64,000 bases of DNA, taken from Punica granatum (Eukaryota; Streptophyta; Magnoliopsida; Myrtales; Lythraceae). The stretch is from positions 19,565,845-19,629,844 of the forward strand of contig NC_045133.1 in NCBI RefSeq assembly GCF_007655135.1. Reading direction: 5' to 3'. The position numbers were made by a program, and so were the translations under genes. Below, one piece after another: positions 23,365 through 34,101 of the stretch (within the stretch, counting starts at the first letter, position 1; every line of letters starts with the position of its first letter). The notes under the pieces were generated by a model, which was given only the letters and a program-made list of their open reading frames with translations, searched no databases and was not told the DNA's origin.

Positions 23365-24291
23365 GGTAAATTGTATTGGTGGTCCAAAATGTTTTACAAA
23401 TGTTTCATTATGGTCCAAAAAGTTTTTTTCTCTACATGATAGTACAAAATGTTTCAAAGTTGTTTCATGATGGTACAAACCGTCAATTGGCCCTAACGCC
23501 GTTAACATTTTGCTGATGTGGCGCGTCCTATGTGTCACTTTTGTTACGTGGAACCAATCATAGTGCGCCACGTCATTTAAGAGAAAATAAAATTTTAAAA
23601 AGTCCAAAAAATACAAAAAATAATTTAAAAAACAAAAAAAGAGCAAAAATTTTGAAAAAAAAAAAAAAAAAATTTTAAAATTTTGAAAATTTTAAAATTA
23701 TTTTTAAAAAAATACAAAAAAAAATTAAAAATACAAAAAAGAGTAAAAATTTAGAAAAAAATAAAAAATTATTTTTAAATTTTTAAATTTTTTTAATTTT
23801 TTTAAATTTAAAATTTTTTAATTTTTTTTAATTTTTTTAAATTTTAAATTTTAAAATTATTTTAAATAATTTTTTTTATTTTTAAAATCCTTATTAATTT
23901 TAAAAAATTTAAAATTTAAAATTAAAATTATTTTTAATTTAATATTAAAATTTTTTATTTTAAAATAGTAAAATTATTTTAAATTTTAAATTTAAATATT
24001 AAATTAAAAGTTTAAAATTATTTTTAAAAGTTTTTAAAATTTTAAATTATTTTTAAAAGTTTTAAAATTTTAAAATTTTTCGAATTATTTTAAATTTTTC
24101 GGCCACGTCAGCAAGGAGGTGACACGTAGTAGTCACGTCAACGTCGACTTGATGGCGTCAAGCTCGAGTTGACGGTTTGTACCATCATGAAACAATTTTG
24201 AAACATTTTGTACCATCATATAGCGAAAAAAACTTTTTTGACCATAATGAAACATTTGTAAAACATTTTAGACCACCAGTACAATTTACCC
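23365..24291. mobile_element. Non-autonomous Mutator-type fold-back element (927 bp)
   Basis: Left end GGTAAATTGTATTGGTGGTC and right end (reverse complement) GGGTAAATTGTACTGGTGGT. The inverted repeats extend about 140 bp and include matching ATGTTTTACAAATGTTTCAT blocks. Flanked by the 10-bp duplication AATTATATAT (23355-23364 and 24292-24301), typical of Mutator. The interior from about 23590 to 24090 is almost only A and T. Confidence 0.85.
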
Positions 24292-24301
24292 AATTATATA
24301 T

Positions 24302-25204
24302 GGTCTATTCATAGTTCTGATACCATTTTTATATTTGATATCTATATATATGTCTAAATTCATTTGGGAAAAAGTATCATATCATTGTTGTCAAGAGCAT
24401 GTAAAATGTTTTATTGAAACTATACCTTCTAGAGTTCAACTCATCATCTTGCTACCATTGAGCTTATTTTTTTTCTTTTTAGAAGTAAAAAGATATTGAG
24501 AAGAAGAAGATGGCATGAATGAAAAATATTGGCAATAATGTCAAATTAAAAACAAAATAAGATATACACTTAACATGTTTGTTTAAGCATTAATTTATCC
24601 ATTAAAAAGAAAATATAAGAACTCATATATGCAAATGGAGTAATCTATGTATAACTTTCAATTTTTTAATTATTTAGACTTACATGTTTATCTTGATAAA
24701 ATGATTTCCTTTTCTAATTGATATCATATTGAGAAAATACAAAAAAAGAATATGCAGTAGTTTGAGACCTTGTCTTGAAATCGACTAAAAAGTATATGGA
24801 TCGGAATAGTTTTGTGGATTGTTCATTAAAAGTATTTTATTGTGTGAAGATAATATTTTTTGCCAGCTAAATTTGTATTAATTTTTGAAAATGAAATAAA
24901 AAATAAAAAGCTAAAGGAAAACTAAAGAAGGAGCCGTGAATTGTGGGAATTGAACTATCCACAATCACCCCATCACATTACAGACGGAAAGAAATCCAAC
25001 CACCATGCCATTCTATTCTCTTTTGTCTCACAGGGCAAAATAAATATCATAAATATAAAAAAGGCAAAAAAAAAAAAAATAACTTGACAGTTGTCCCACT
25101 AAACAACAGTTTTAGTTTTATTCTATGATAAGATATTTACATGCCTGCACAAAAAAACAAAGGATAGAAGATTATTATGTATATTACTATATATCGATAT
25201 ATCT

Positions 25205-25246
<42 letters not shown>

Positions 25247-26280
25247 GTTATGCTATTTTGTGCAATGTCAGGGAGAATACGATTTGAATTTCATATTCTC
25301 ACGACTATGATTCGTTTTCATTTATTTTTATTATATTTTACTAAATTTTTATTATATTTTAATTAATTTTATTACATTTTAATAAAATTATTTTAATTAT
25401 AATATATTCTATTCAATTTTCGATGAATAAAAATGAAAGCATTAGGTACGTTCACATTACTATTCGGCAAATTAAATAGTTTATTTTTAGTATATAAAAT
25501 TATAAGTTTTCTTCTAAATTTTTATGTAAAATAATGCAATAATTTATACATTACTTCATGATGAAGTAAATAATATTATTATAAAATAATATAATAAGTA
25601 AATTTTTAATTATATTTTAATAAATTTATTTTACTTATAATATATTTTATTCGACTTTTGATAAATATTAAGACAAAAGCAGTAACTGCGTTCACATTAC
25701 TATATCATATTATTATGCAAAATTAAGTATTTTATTTATAGTATATAAAATTATAATTTTTCTTCTAAAATTTTATATAAAATATTGCAATAATATACAT
25801 TACTTAACGATAAAGTGAATAATAATATTTTAAATAATATAATAATATGTATGTTTATTAACTATGAAATAAATAATATTAATATATGAGTTCACTTTTT
25901 CTCTAAATTTTAGCGTACAAAATAATAAACTTTAGTTAACTTTGTCACATTTACTTATTTCATAGTTAGGTAATGTATGGATTTTAAATTTTTTTATTTG
26001 ATTTTTAAATTTGGTTGTCATTTTTTTGAAAAAAGAACTTTCAAAATTTAACTCATCACTTCTTAGATTTTTTTCTTCTTGAACTTTTTAAGAATACTTA
26101 TGAATAAACTGAATTATTTTCTCTCTTTATTGTCTTAATAATTTCTATTGTTAAGTTCCTTAAATCAAAAATTCTTTGAGTTTATTAAATTTCAAACAAT
26201 GTTATTAATCAAATTATAAAATTAAGTATTGTTAACAATAATGAAAAATAAGATGATGGTGCCGGGAATCATACTAGTAA
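24302..26280. other. AT-rich intergenic DNA with tandem repeats
   Basis: No genes. It holds a (TA)n tract at 25206-25242 and a two-unit tandem repeat of about 240 bp (about 25380-25620 and 25620-25860; the landmark TTCACATTACTAT recurs at 25451 and 25691). Confidence 0.7.
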
Positions 26281-26325
26281 TACAACTATGATGAAAAAAA
26301 TGTATATGGGTCATTAATCGGATGG

Positions 26326-26361
26326 TGGGCTTCTGGGCCTTGAGCACCGAGGCCTTGGGCT
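26326..26361 (+). promoter_or_regulatory. Three Site II (TGGGCY) motifs upstream of RPT1
   Basis: TGGGCT at 26326-26331, TGGGCC at 26334-26339 and TGGGCT at 26356-26361, about 225-260 bp before the RPT1 ATG. TGGGCC/T elements are known TCP-factor sites common in plant housekeeping promoters (ribosomal, mitochondrial, proteasome). Function here is inferred. Confidence 0.5.
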
Positions 26362-26404
26362 TTAAAATACACTACCCGTGCATCTGTACGGCCAATCTCT
26401 CTAG

Positions 26405-26457
26405 TTACATATACATATATGTATATATATATATATCTATATACATATACATACACA
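26405..26457. repeat. TA/CATA microsatellite in the RPT1 upstream region
   Basis: Alternating TATA/CATA dinucleotides between the Site II motifs and the RPT1 start codon. Part may act as a TATA region, but no single box can be chosen. Confidence 0.7.
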
Positions 26458-26586
26458 TGTAGACGACCCGACCGCTGCTTCGTTCTGCTCTGACCTCCCC
26501 AGCAAGCAAGAAGCCTCGTCGCCATAGCAAATCGCCATAGAAGCTCGAAGACTCGACTCTGAGTAGCTGTAGCTGCGTCTCTGGAA

Positions 26587-29500
26587 ATGGCGCCTGAACC
26601 CGATGAGGAGCTCAAGGACGAGAAGAACCCGCGCCCTCTCGATGAAGACGACATTGCCCTTCTCAAGACCTACGTATGCCCTCTCCTCTTGCTCTCCCCG
26701 ACTTTTTGCGGCATTTCATTTATTTTTCTCACCTCAAAACCCTAATCTGATTAGTCAAGTCTTGTCGATTCCTCGGTTCTATCTTTGATGTCTATAGGCG
26801 GCTTAGACTCTGATGGGTTTGTGTAGTCGTGTGGGTGCTGGATCTGTCCAGAGATTGAGTGTCGGTAATTGGGTTTGTGCCAAATCTTTGTTCTGAACGG
26901 ATTGGGGGTGATGGTTCTTAGCTCTGCTTTCAGAATCTTGATAGAGTGCTTAAGGACTGGAATTTAGGATGCTTGAGTCTTTTGTTTTAGAGTTATTTAC
27001 TCGAAATTGCTTCGAAGGTTACTGTCTGCATGAATGGATGAATTGAATATCAACCGCTAATTTCGGTTGATTGAATTGATTGGTCTCGGCAAGTTATGTT
27101 AGAGGCTACAGAGTTGATGTAATGCGGTATAGTTTGTCTGTGTCCTCAGAAAAATGTCTCCTTGGGATTTGCTTCTTTGTCGTTAATTTCGAACGAGTGG
27201 CTGACTTCTGTCATGAAATCCTCTCCTTTTTTTTTTTTTTTGGTTTCTTAGGGTATTTATCATTTGCACTGGACATTGTGTTATTCAATCGTTCTGTTTT
27301 TGGTTTGTGCAGGGTCTTGGGCCTTACTCCACGAGTATAAAGAAAGCTGAAAAGGAGATAAAGGAAATGGCTAAGAAAGTCAATGACCTCTGTGGTATGT
27401 TGCTCGTATCTCCTTATTTACTCTCATGTCATGTGGTGCTGAAAATAGTGCCTACTTAGCTGCCGCATATGTAGATTATTATTCATGATTGTAAGAAGAT
27501 ACATACATACGCTGCTTGAAAAGTGAAATGACTTTTGAGATAGTTGTATCATCGGATTATTCTGTAACAAGGTTAACGATGTCTTTGCGCTTATTAATTG
27601 TGTAATACTAGAATTTAGGTTTGGGTATTCTTCTCTTCTTCAAGATTGCTCGCTGCCCTATTTAGACGGTGATTATTTTATTTTGTCTCTACTTGAATGA
27701 ACTAAGTAGTACAAAAATTTAGGCTTGGATATGAGCCTGGTTGGGCATTTTCTAATTGAATGCATGTAAAAATATTCTGATCTTGTATGGTCTCATCATA
27801 ATGGTACCTATAGAGTACTTTTCTCCAGATTGTTTCCTCATTTTCTTAATTATACTTTTTCCTGATTGTGCAAATTTTCTAATTTGACATAATGATTATG
27901 AAACTCTTTCATCTGCGACAGGTATCAAGGAGTCTGACACTGGTTTAGCTGCACCTAGCCAGTGGGATCTTGTCTCAGATAAGCAAATGATGCAGGAGGA
28001 GCAGCCTCTTCAGGTGTAGTTTCTGAGACGCTCTATCCTAACTTTCTATACTGTTATCCGGTGAATTATTTTTCTGAATGACATATTATTCTGTCAAAAT
28101 AGGTGGCAAGATGTACTAAGATAATCAATCCAAATACAGAGGATGCCAAATATGTCATTAACGTCAAGCAAATCGCTAAGGTATGCTGATATTTATTCTC
28201 CTTGACCTGTGTAGATTGTATTATCTCCACTTTTAGCGGTTAGCTATTATTCTTTTTTCTTCCCCGTTTATTCAGCATTATGTGATGGACATGATGGTTG
28301 ATGCTTTTAAACTTATAAATGATTGGCACATATTTTTCTCTGTATAGCTTATTATACCAGAGAATAGCATAATTCTAGTATATGACATTCATGATATATT
28401 CTTTTTTAGTAAAAATGTTTTCCTCATGCTCTTGTTGTCCTGTCTGTGAGACTTTAGTCTTATGTGGTACCATTTTTCCCATATATCGCAGTTTGTTGTT
28501 GGACTTGGAGAGAAGGTATCACCAACTGATATCGAAGAGGGCATGCGTGTAGGGTATGTCCTCTCACTCAAATCAAGCAAACTTTCCAGACTAACTAATG
28601 ACATTGCATGTGGAGATGTTTCCGATTTTAAATCATCAAGAGATAAGAAAATTTATCTCCATTTCAATTGAATAAGAAAAACAGTTTGCGTGGTCTCAAC
28701 AAAATGTTGAAGATGCAACTTTGTTGATATCTAAAACTGCAGAGCTTCTATGCCATATTACTTGCTGATATCAAAATATTGCAAATTTATTTTGGGTTAT
28801 ATATAGCCCTGATATGTTAGTCAGTTAGTCAAGGCACATGTAATTTGCCATAATTGGTGGGGCATTGGAGCTTCTTAATTGCACTATACCGTAAATTTTT
28901 TGCTTATTTGAGTTCCATGGGGTACTTGTAGTGTTGACCGAAACAAGTATCAGATCCAGATTCCATTGCCTCCAAAAATTGACCCTAGTGTGACTATGAT
29001 GACTGTGGAGGAGAAGCCAGATGTGACCTATAATGATGTTGGGGGATGCAAAGAGCAGATAGAGAAGATGCGCGAAGTGGGTTTTCTTTTGATGGGCATG
29101 TTCATTCTCCTATCTTACTGGTTTTTTTTTTCTGTTTCAGATGATTCAATCTATTTTCTTACTTTTCAGGTTGTTGAGCTGCCCATGCTTCACCCAGAAA
29201 AGTTTGTAAAACTTGGAATAGATCCTCCAAAGGGTGTCCTCTGCTATGGCCCTCCCGGAACTGGCAAAACACTTTTGGCAAGAGCTGTCGCAAACAGAAC
29301 CGATGCATGTTTTATTCGCGTTATCGGCAGTGAACTTGTTCAGAAGTATGTTGGCGAGGGAGCTAGAATGGTTCGGGAACTATTTCAGGTGATGTGTTTG
29401 ATTCTTAAGTGTCTTGAACATATAAGATTTGTCTGACGTGTAATACTATTTACTTGTTGAGCTTTGTGTTACTCATAGGAGTTCTGTATGTTACAGATGG

Positions 29501-30429
29501 CACGTTCAAAGAAGGCCTGTATTGTGTTTTTTGACGAAGTTGATGCTATTGGCGGTGCACGTTTTGATGATGGTGTTGGTGGAGATAATGAGGTTCAACG
29601 CACTATGCTTGAGATCGTTAATCAGCTTGATGGTTTTGATGCCCGTGGAAACATTAAAGTTCTCATGGCCACAAATAGGTAAATGTTTGCAACCTACATT
29701 TGGAGCAACTGCTCTTTTGAGAGTTGATTTAGAGAACACTATTCACTTGATAAAATAAATACTAGTTTGGTTAATGTCTTAGCTGGATTTTTAGATGGCA
29801 TAAGATTGTAATTTGACTATAGTCTGCATCTAGGACCTAGCATGTTCCTAATGATGGCCTTTTCTTATTCTACTGTATTTCAGGCCAGACACTTTAGATC
29901 CCGCGTTATTGCGTCCTGGTCGTTTGGATCGTAAGGTTGAATTTGGTCTTCCTGACCTCGAGAGTAGGACACAGATATTCAAGATTCATACAAGGACGAT
30001 GAACTGTGAGAGGGACATTCGTTTTGAACTTCTTGCCCGGCTTTGTCCCAATTCTACTGGTGAGAGTTTTTCTCAGGATGACCTTTCCCCTGATATATTT
30101 GAGCTGTGTTCTACCGGATTTCATTTTTTGGAGGAAATGTTCTACTGGATACTTCTCTCCAATTCATTAGAACTTGGAGATGCTGTTTGAAATGTATCAA
30201 ATACAATTCACGAGAACTTCGAGATGCTGTCAGCAGTTATGAGATTCTAATACACGGGATTGTGATTCCAGGTGCCGACATACGGAGTGTGTGCACGGAA
30301 GCTGGAATGTATGCAATTCGAGCGAGGAGGAAGACGGTGACAGAGAAGGACTTCCTTGATGCAGTGAACAAAGTCATAAAAGGATACCAGAAATTCAGTG
30401 CGACACCCAAGTACATGGTCTACAACTGA
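26587..30429 (+). CDS. RPT1: 26S proteasome regulatory subunit 7 (RPT1), 10 exons
   Basis: Exons: 26587-26673, 27313-27394, 27922-28013, 28103-28180, 28492-28553, 28932-29076, 29170-29388, 29497-29678, 29884-30059, 30272-30429. All GT-AG, phases agree; 1281 nt, 426 aa, the usual plant RPT1 length. N-terminal helical region about 25-75, OB-like region about 85-150, AAA+ ATPase about 170-400 with Walker A GPPGTGKT (209-216), Walker B IVFFDE (D268/E269) and the [10 protein letters not shown] arginine-finger region; C-terminus PKYMVYN. RPT1 is one of six ATPases of the proteasome base ring that unfold ubiquitylated substrates and feed them to the 20S core, in cytosol and nucleus. The start follows CTGGAA and matches the family's [12 protein letters not shown] opening. 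Site II motifs lie upstream. The gene appears complete. Confidence 0.98.
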
Positions 30430-31048
30430 GTTGACAAGAGCCTCTTGCAGTAACTGGTGAATGTTGTTTTCCAAAGTCCTTTCGGAAAATTGTTCTTTGA
30501 GATGCTGGGAAAGGTTTCTCCTGCACAGATATTATGTCCTGGGACAGCAAATTTAATGTATTACCGCTTCAAGTTTCTTGCACATTGATGGTGAAAGTGA
30601 GTGCACCATTTCACATCCTTAAGTATTTGGTCGCACATTGCTTTCGGACGGACCCGGATGTGTTGCATTAATTTTTCTTTAGCATCTCTGTTTTCAATGT
30701 TTTCATGCTTTTGGCTGGATTTTCATATGGGAAAAATGTTTAATGGCCAGGCCAAACCGAAACCGGACTGACTGAAATTCGAGACTAGTTGTCACGGGAC
30801 GAGCACCGGTTATTCTCTCCTGTATTGGAGAATTGCAGCACATGAGAATTTGCAGATAGGGCTTATTTTCTTTCCTTTCCAAGCAAATGAAACCATGCAA
30901 AAAAAACCTTTTATCGACATTCTGTTTGCAAGAAAAGCACAGGCTGCCGATGCTCGAGATGGATCATGACGTAAATGACATCAGTCGTGTAGATGACGAA
31001 GCATCAATGTGATTAAGTGGGTCGATCATAATCTAAGATACGCATCAT
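30430..31048. other. RPT1 3' UTR and intergenic DNA
   Basis: No coding signal. The first 200-300 bp are presumably the RPT1 3' UTR. The boundary to the gypsy remnant is not sharp. Confidence 0.5.
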
Positions 31049-33763
31049 ATGTGTAAAGTTCCAGTCCAAGGGCCATCCACCTCCGGCGAACCAGCACGCA
31101 TTGCAGCCCTCGAGAGTGCCTTTAGTCAGATGGCCGCCGACGTGGCCGAGATCATGACCCTACTGAGAGGCCCGAGCTGCACCTCCTCGAGCTCCACTCT
31201 ACCACCGGAGCAGGGGCCAACGGTTGACCCGAATCCTTAGGTCCCGCTGACCCACGCTTCGGAGAGTGGCGATGCGCCCACTCCATCAACAATGCACGTA
31301 CCGGCGATCCACCCAGTCAACATCCCTCCGCCGCCGTTGACTATTCCTGCAGCCGTCCCTCTTCCACCAATGACGATTCCAAGGCCAGACCTAGCTAGGT
31401 TTGCGCTGCCTCCAATGCCTATGCCGGATCCGGCCCCAATCTATATAGCTCCTCTACCGATGATTTTCTCGACGTCGAGTGTCCACGCTCCTACTCATAC
31501 TACAAAGCCTTTTACTTGCCCAACTCTGCAACCCAATATCAGCCTCTCTTACTAAGCTCTACCTCCCCTGAATATTCCCATCCCCGAATTGGGCAAGTCG
31601 GCTCACGCAGTCCCCATAGCTCCACCTACAAATTTTTTCCCAGAAACAAAGATTGAGCAAGAGCGTAGGCTGAGGAAAATGGAAGAGACAATAAGGGCCT
31701 ACAGGAGAACAACGCCTGCCTTGATGCCAGTTATGGTGACTGAAGTCTCTTCTCGGGCATGCGGCTACCCCCGAAGATCAAAGTCCCATAATTCAAGAAA
31801 TACGACGGCACAATGGACCCAGGGCACCACCTCCGCCATTACCAGGGGAAGATGCTCCAGTATTGGAAATACGAGGAGTTCGTCATTCACAAGTTCCAGG
31901 ATAGTCTGACGGGACCGGCTCTCAATTGGTTCATGTCCTTGAGAGCCGCAGACATCCTCACATTGACGGATCTCTTTAGGAAATTCATCAATCAGTACCA
32001 ATACTGCGCGGAAACGCCCTCATTTCTCCTAGAATTGAGCACGGTGGAAATGGTGCCAAAATTTCAAGGATTATGCCGCCAAGTGGTGTGCTCTAGCGGC
32101 GAAGCGTATTCCCCGATTAGCGAGGTCCAATAGATCCAACTATTCCACATGGACTCTCAAGGGTGTCTATCACTCACACCTCTTATCTTATGCTTCCTCA
32201 TTCTCTGATCTAATCATGGCTGGAAAGAAACTTGACATGGGCATTAAGCTCGGGAGGATAAAGGGTCAAACAAGAAGGGAGAGATCCTCGAAGAAAACCA
32301 CTGTTGGGGCATCCTCTACTAGTGGTAAGAAGGGGAAGGAAGCTTCCATCAACGTTGTCAACCCAGGGCGCTGGGGCCCCCAACGATATTCTATGAACTT
32401 TGCGCTTGCACCACCGGCTGCTCAAATGTACGCTTCACTCCTATGCAGTATCAACAGCAGTAGCTGGCCCCAGTTGGTCTATCATTCAGCCCCACCGACT
32501 CTCATTCCGTCATCAGCCCTACAACAATACGTCCGCCATTACGCCCTTGCACCTCCTCAGGCCTAGCAGAATAGAACCCCGGCTTTGAGACCTCTTCAAC
32601 CGGCGCACTGGGCCCCGGCCCTGCAGGGTTAGTAGGGCAGTGCGACACAGACCAGGCAACGCAAGCAATACACACCTTTGCCAATCTCGATCTCATAGAT
32701 ATATTGACAGCTCGTCGGAGCCGGCAGAATCACACCAGAGGTACCCGGCCCCAATTTCAAGCTGGCGGTTTAGAACCAGAGCTTACGCTGCGAGTTCCAC
32801 CTAGGTGCTCTAGGCCACATCGTCGACAATTGCTAGAGATTACGAGACAAAATCCAGCAGATGATTGATAAGAACGAGCTCTTGTTTAATGCAGTGAAGC
32901 TGCCGAATGTGCAGGCCAACCCTCTCCATGATCATGGGTCAAGCTCGGGACCCAGTACTAACATGATCAGTGTCTACGCCCTAAAAGAGGACGAGGACAA
33001 GCAGGAAAGCTCGGTCCCTTTCGTAATCGATTATGTCTCGACGGAGGTCACTGATGCGTCCACGGGGTTTGGAGCCCCGCCCAATCCGTTCGTGATTGAG
33101 GTCCCCATTAGAGAACCGTACCGGGACAGTCGGGTCCCATGGACCTACGAGAACAACATCGAGAATCTCAAGCAGCATATGAGCGTAATGGGTGTGACAC
33201 GCTCTGGTCGGGTATACAAAAACCCGGAGGTCGCGAACAAAGGAAAGGCTCCTGATGTTGCGCTCGGAACCTCCCCGATAGCTGCGCTCGTCCCGATGAA
33301 GAAGGTAACAGAGGAAGAAGCCGAGGCCTTCATGAAGGTAATCAAGGCCCGCGAGTACAAGATTGTTGAACTGATGGGCAAGTCCCTGGCCCACATCTCG
33401 CTACTTGCCCTCCTGCTGAGTTCGGAACCCCATTGAGAAGCTCTCTTGAAGGTCCTAATGGCGGCCAAGGTACCTAAGGAGACGGCTTCGGACAAGATTG
33501 AAGAAACCGTGAGCTCGGTCTTCTCCAATTGCATCTCATTCTCATAAGATGAGCTTCCCTCCGAGGGATTTGGGTACTCACGGGCGTTACATATCGTCTG
33601 CAAGTGCAAAAACTTTGTAGTCAGCCGGATCATGATCGACAATGGCTCGGCCCTCAATGTGTGCCCAATCTCCACCCTCAAGCAGATGAATGTGGACCTG
33701 AACCGTATTAAGCCGAGCAAGACGGTGGTTCGAGCCTTTGACGGCCAGGAGGGAAGTAAATGG
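31049..33763 (+). pseudogene. Decayed Ty3/gypsy gag-protease remnant
   Basis: Plus-strand open pieces with shifts and stops between them form one gag: a Pro/Ser-rich N-terminus (31049-31555); a heptad-like EQERRLRKMEETIRAYRR segment near 31650; the retrotrans_gag core (31813-32133: GKMLQYWKYEEFVIHKFQDS, then LTGPALNWF); a basic/Pro region (32216-32566); a damaged zinc knuckle before 32861 (GHIVDNC); and a linker (32861-33436). Near 33620-33760 comes a protease-like stretch with IMIDNGSALNV, where family members have the D-S/T-G-type active site. It ends abruptly at about 33763 within protease, with no reverse transcriptase, LTR or PBS. Stops at 31238, 31553, 32131, 32564 and 33434 show it is dead. 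Confidence 0.85.
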
Positions 33764-34101
33764 AGAAATTGAGCTCCTTTATTTCATTTAGAAAGCATAA
33801 CTCAACCTATACAATTTAGGGTTGTACGTGCTTGAAGGAAATATTTTTTAGATTTGAAAAGGAAAAAAAAATCATGTTTAGACGGGAGGTATGGATATTT
33901 TGCTTCATATAGTATTAATGTTAAAAAAAAATGATTGAAGACAATATCTCTACCTCACACATATGAGCGGGCATATGAGCGGGCCAGTTCGCCTAGCTAT
34001 CAATTAAAAGATAAACATATTTACTTATTAATAATAATAATGATGATTTTCAGTTGTCATTACTTACACTTCACAAACAATATTCGGGTGTACATTCATT
34101 A
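33764..34101. other. Intergenic DNA / PLD 3' flank
   Basis: AT-rich, no coding signal. Includes the probable 3' UTR of the phospholipase D gene on the minus strand. Confidence 0.5.

Noticed and set aside
26286..26666. 126-codon minus-strand frame over the RPT1 start
   Set aside because: Antisense to exon 1 and the TA-rich leader (a run of alternating I/Y/V residues), so not a gene.
32981..33720. Minus-strand frames of 137 and 191 codons
   Set aside because: Antisense shadows of the gypsy gag-protease region.
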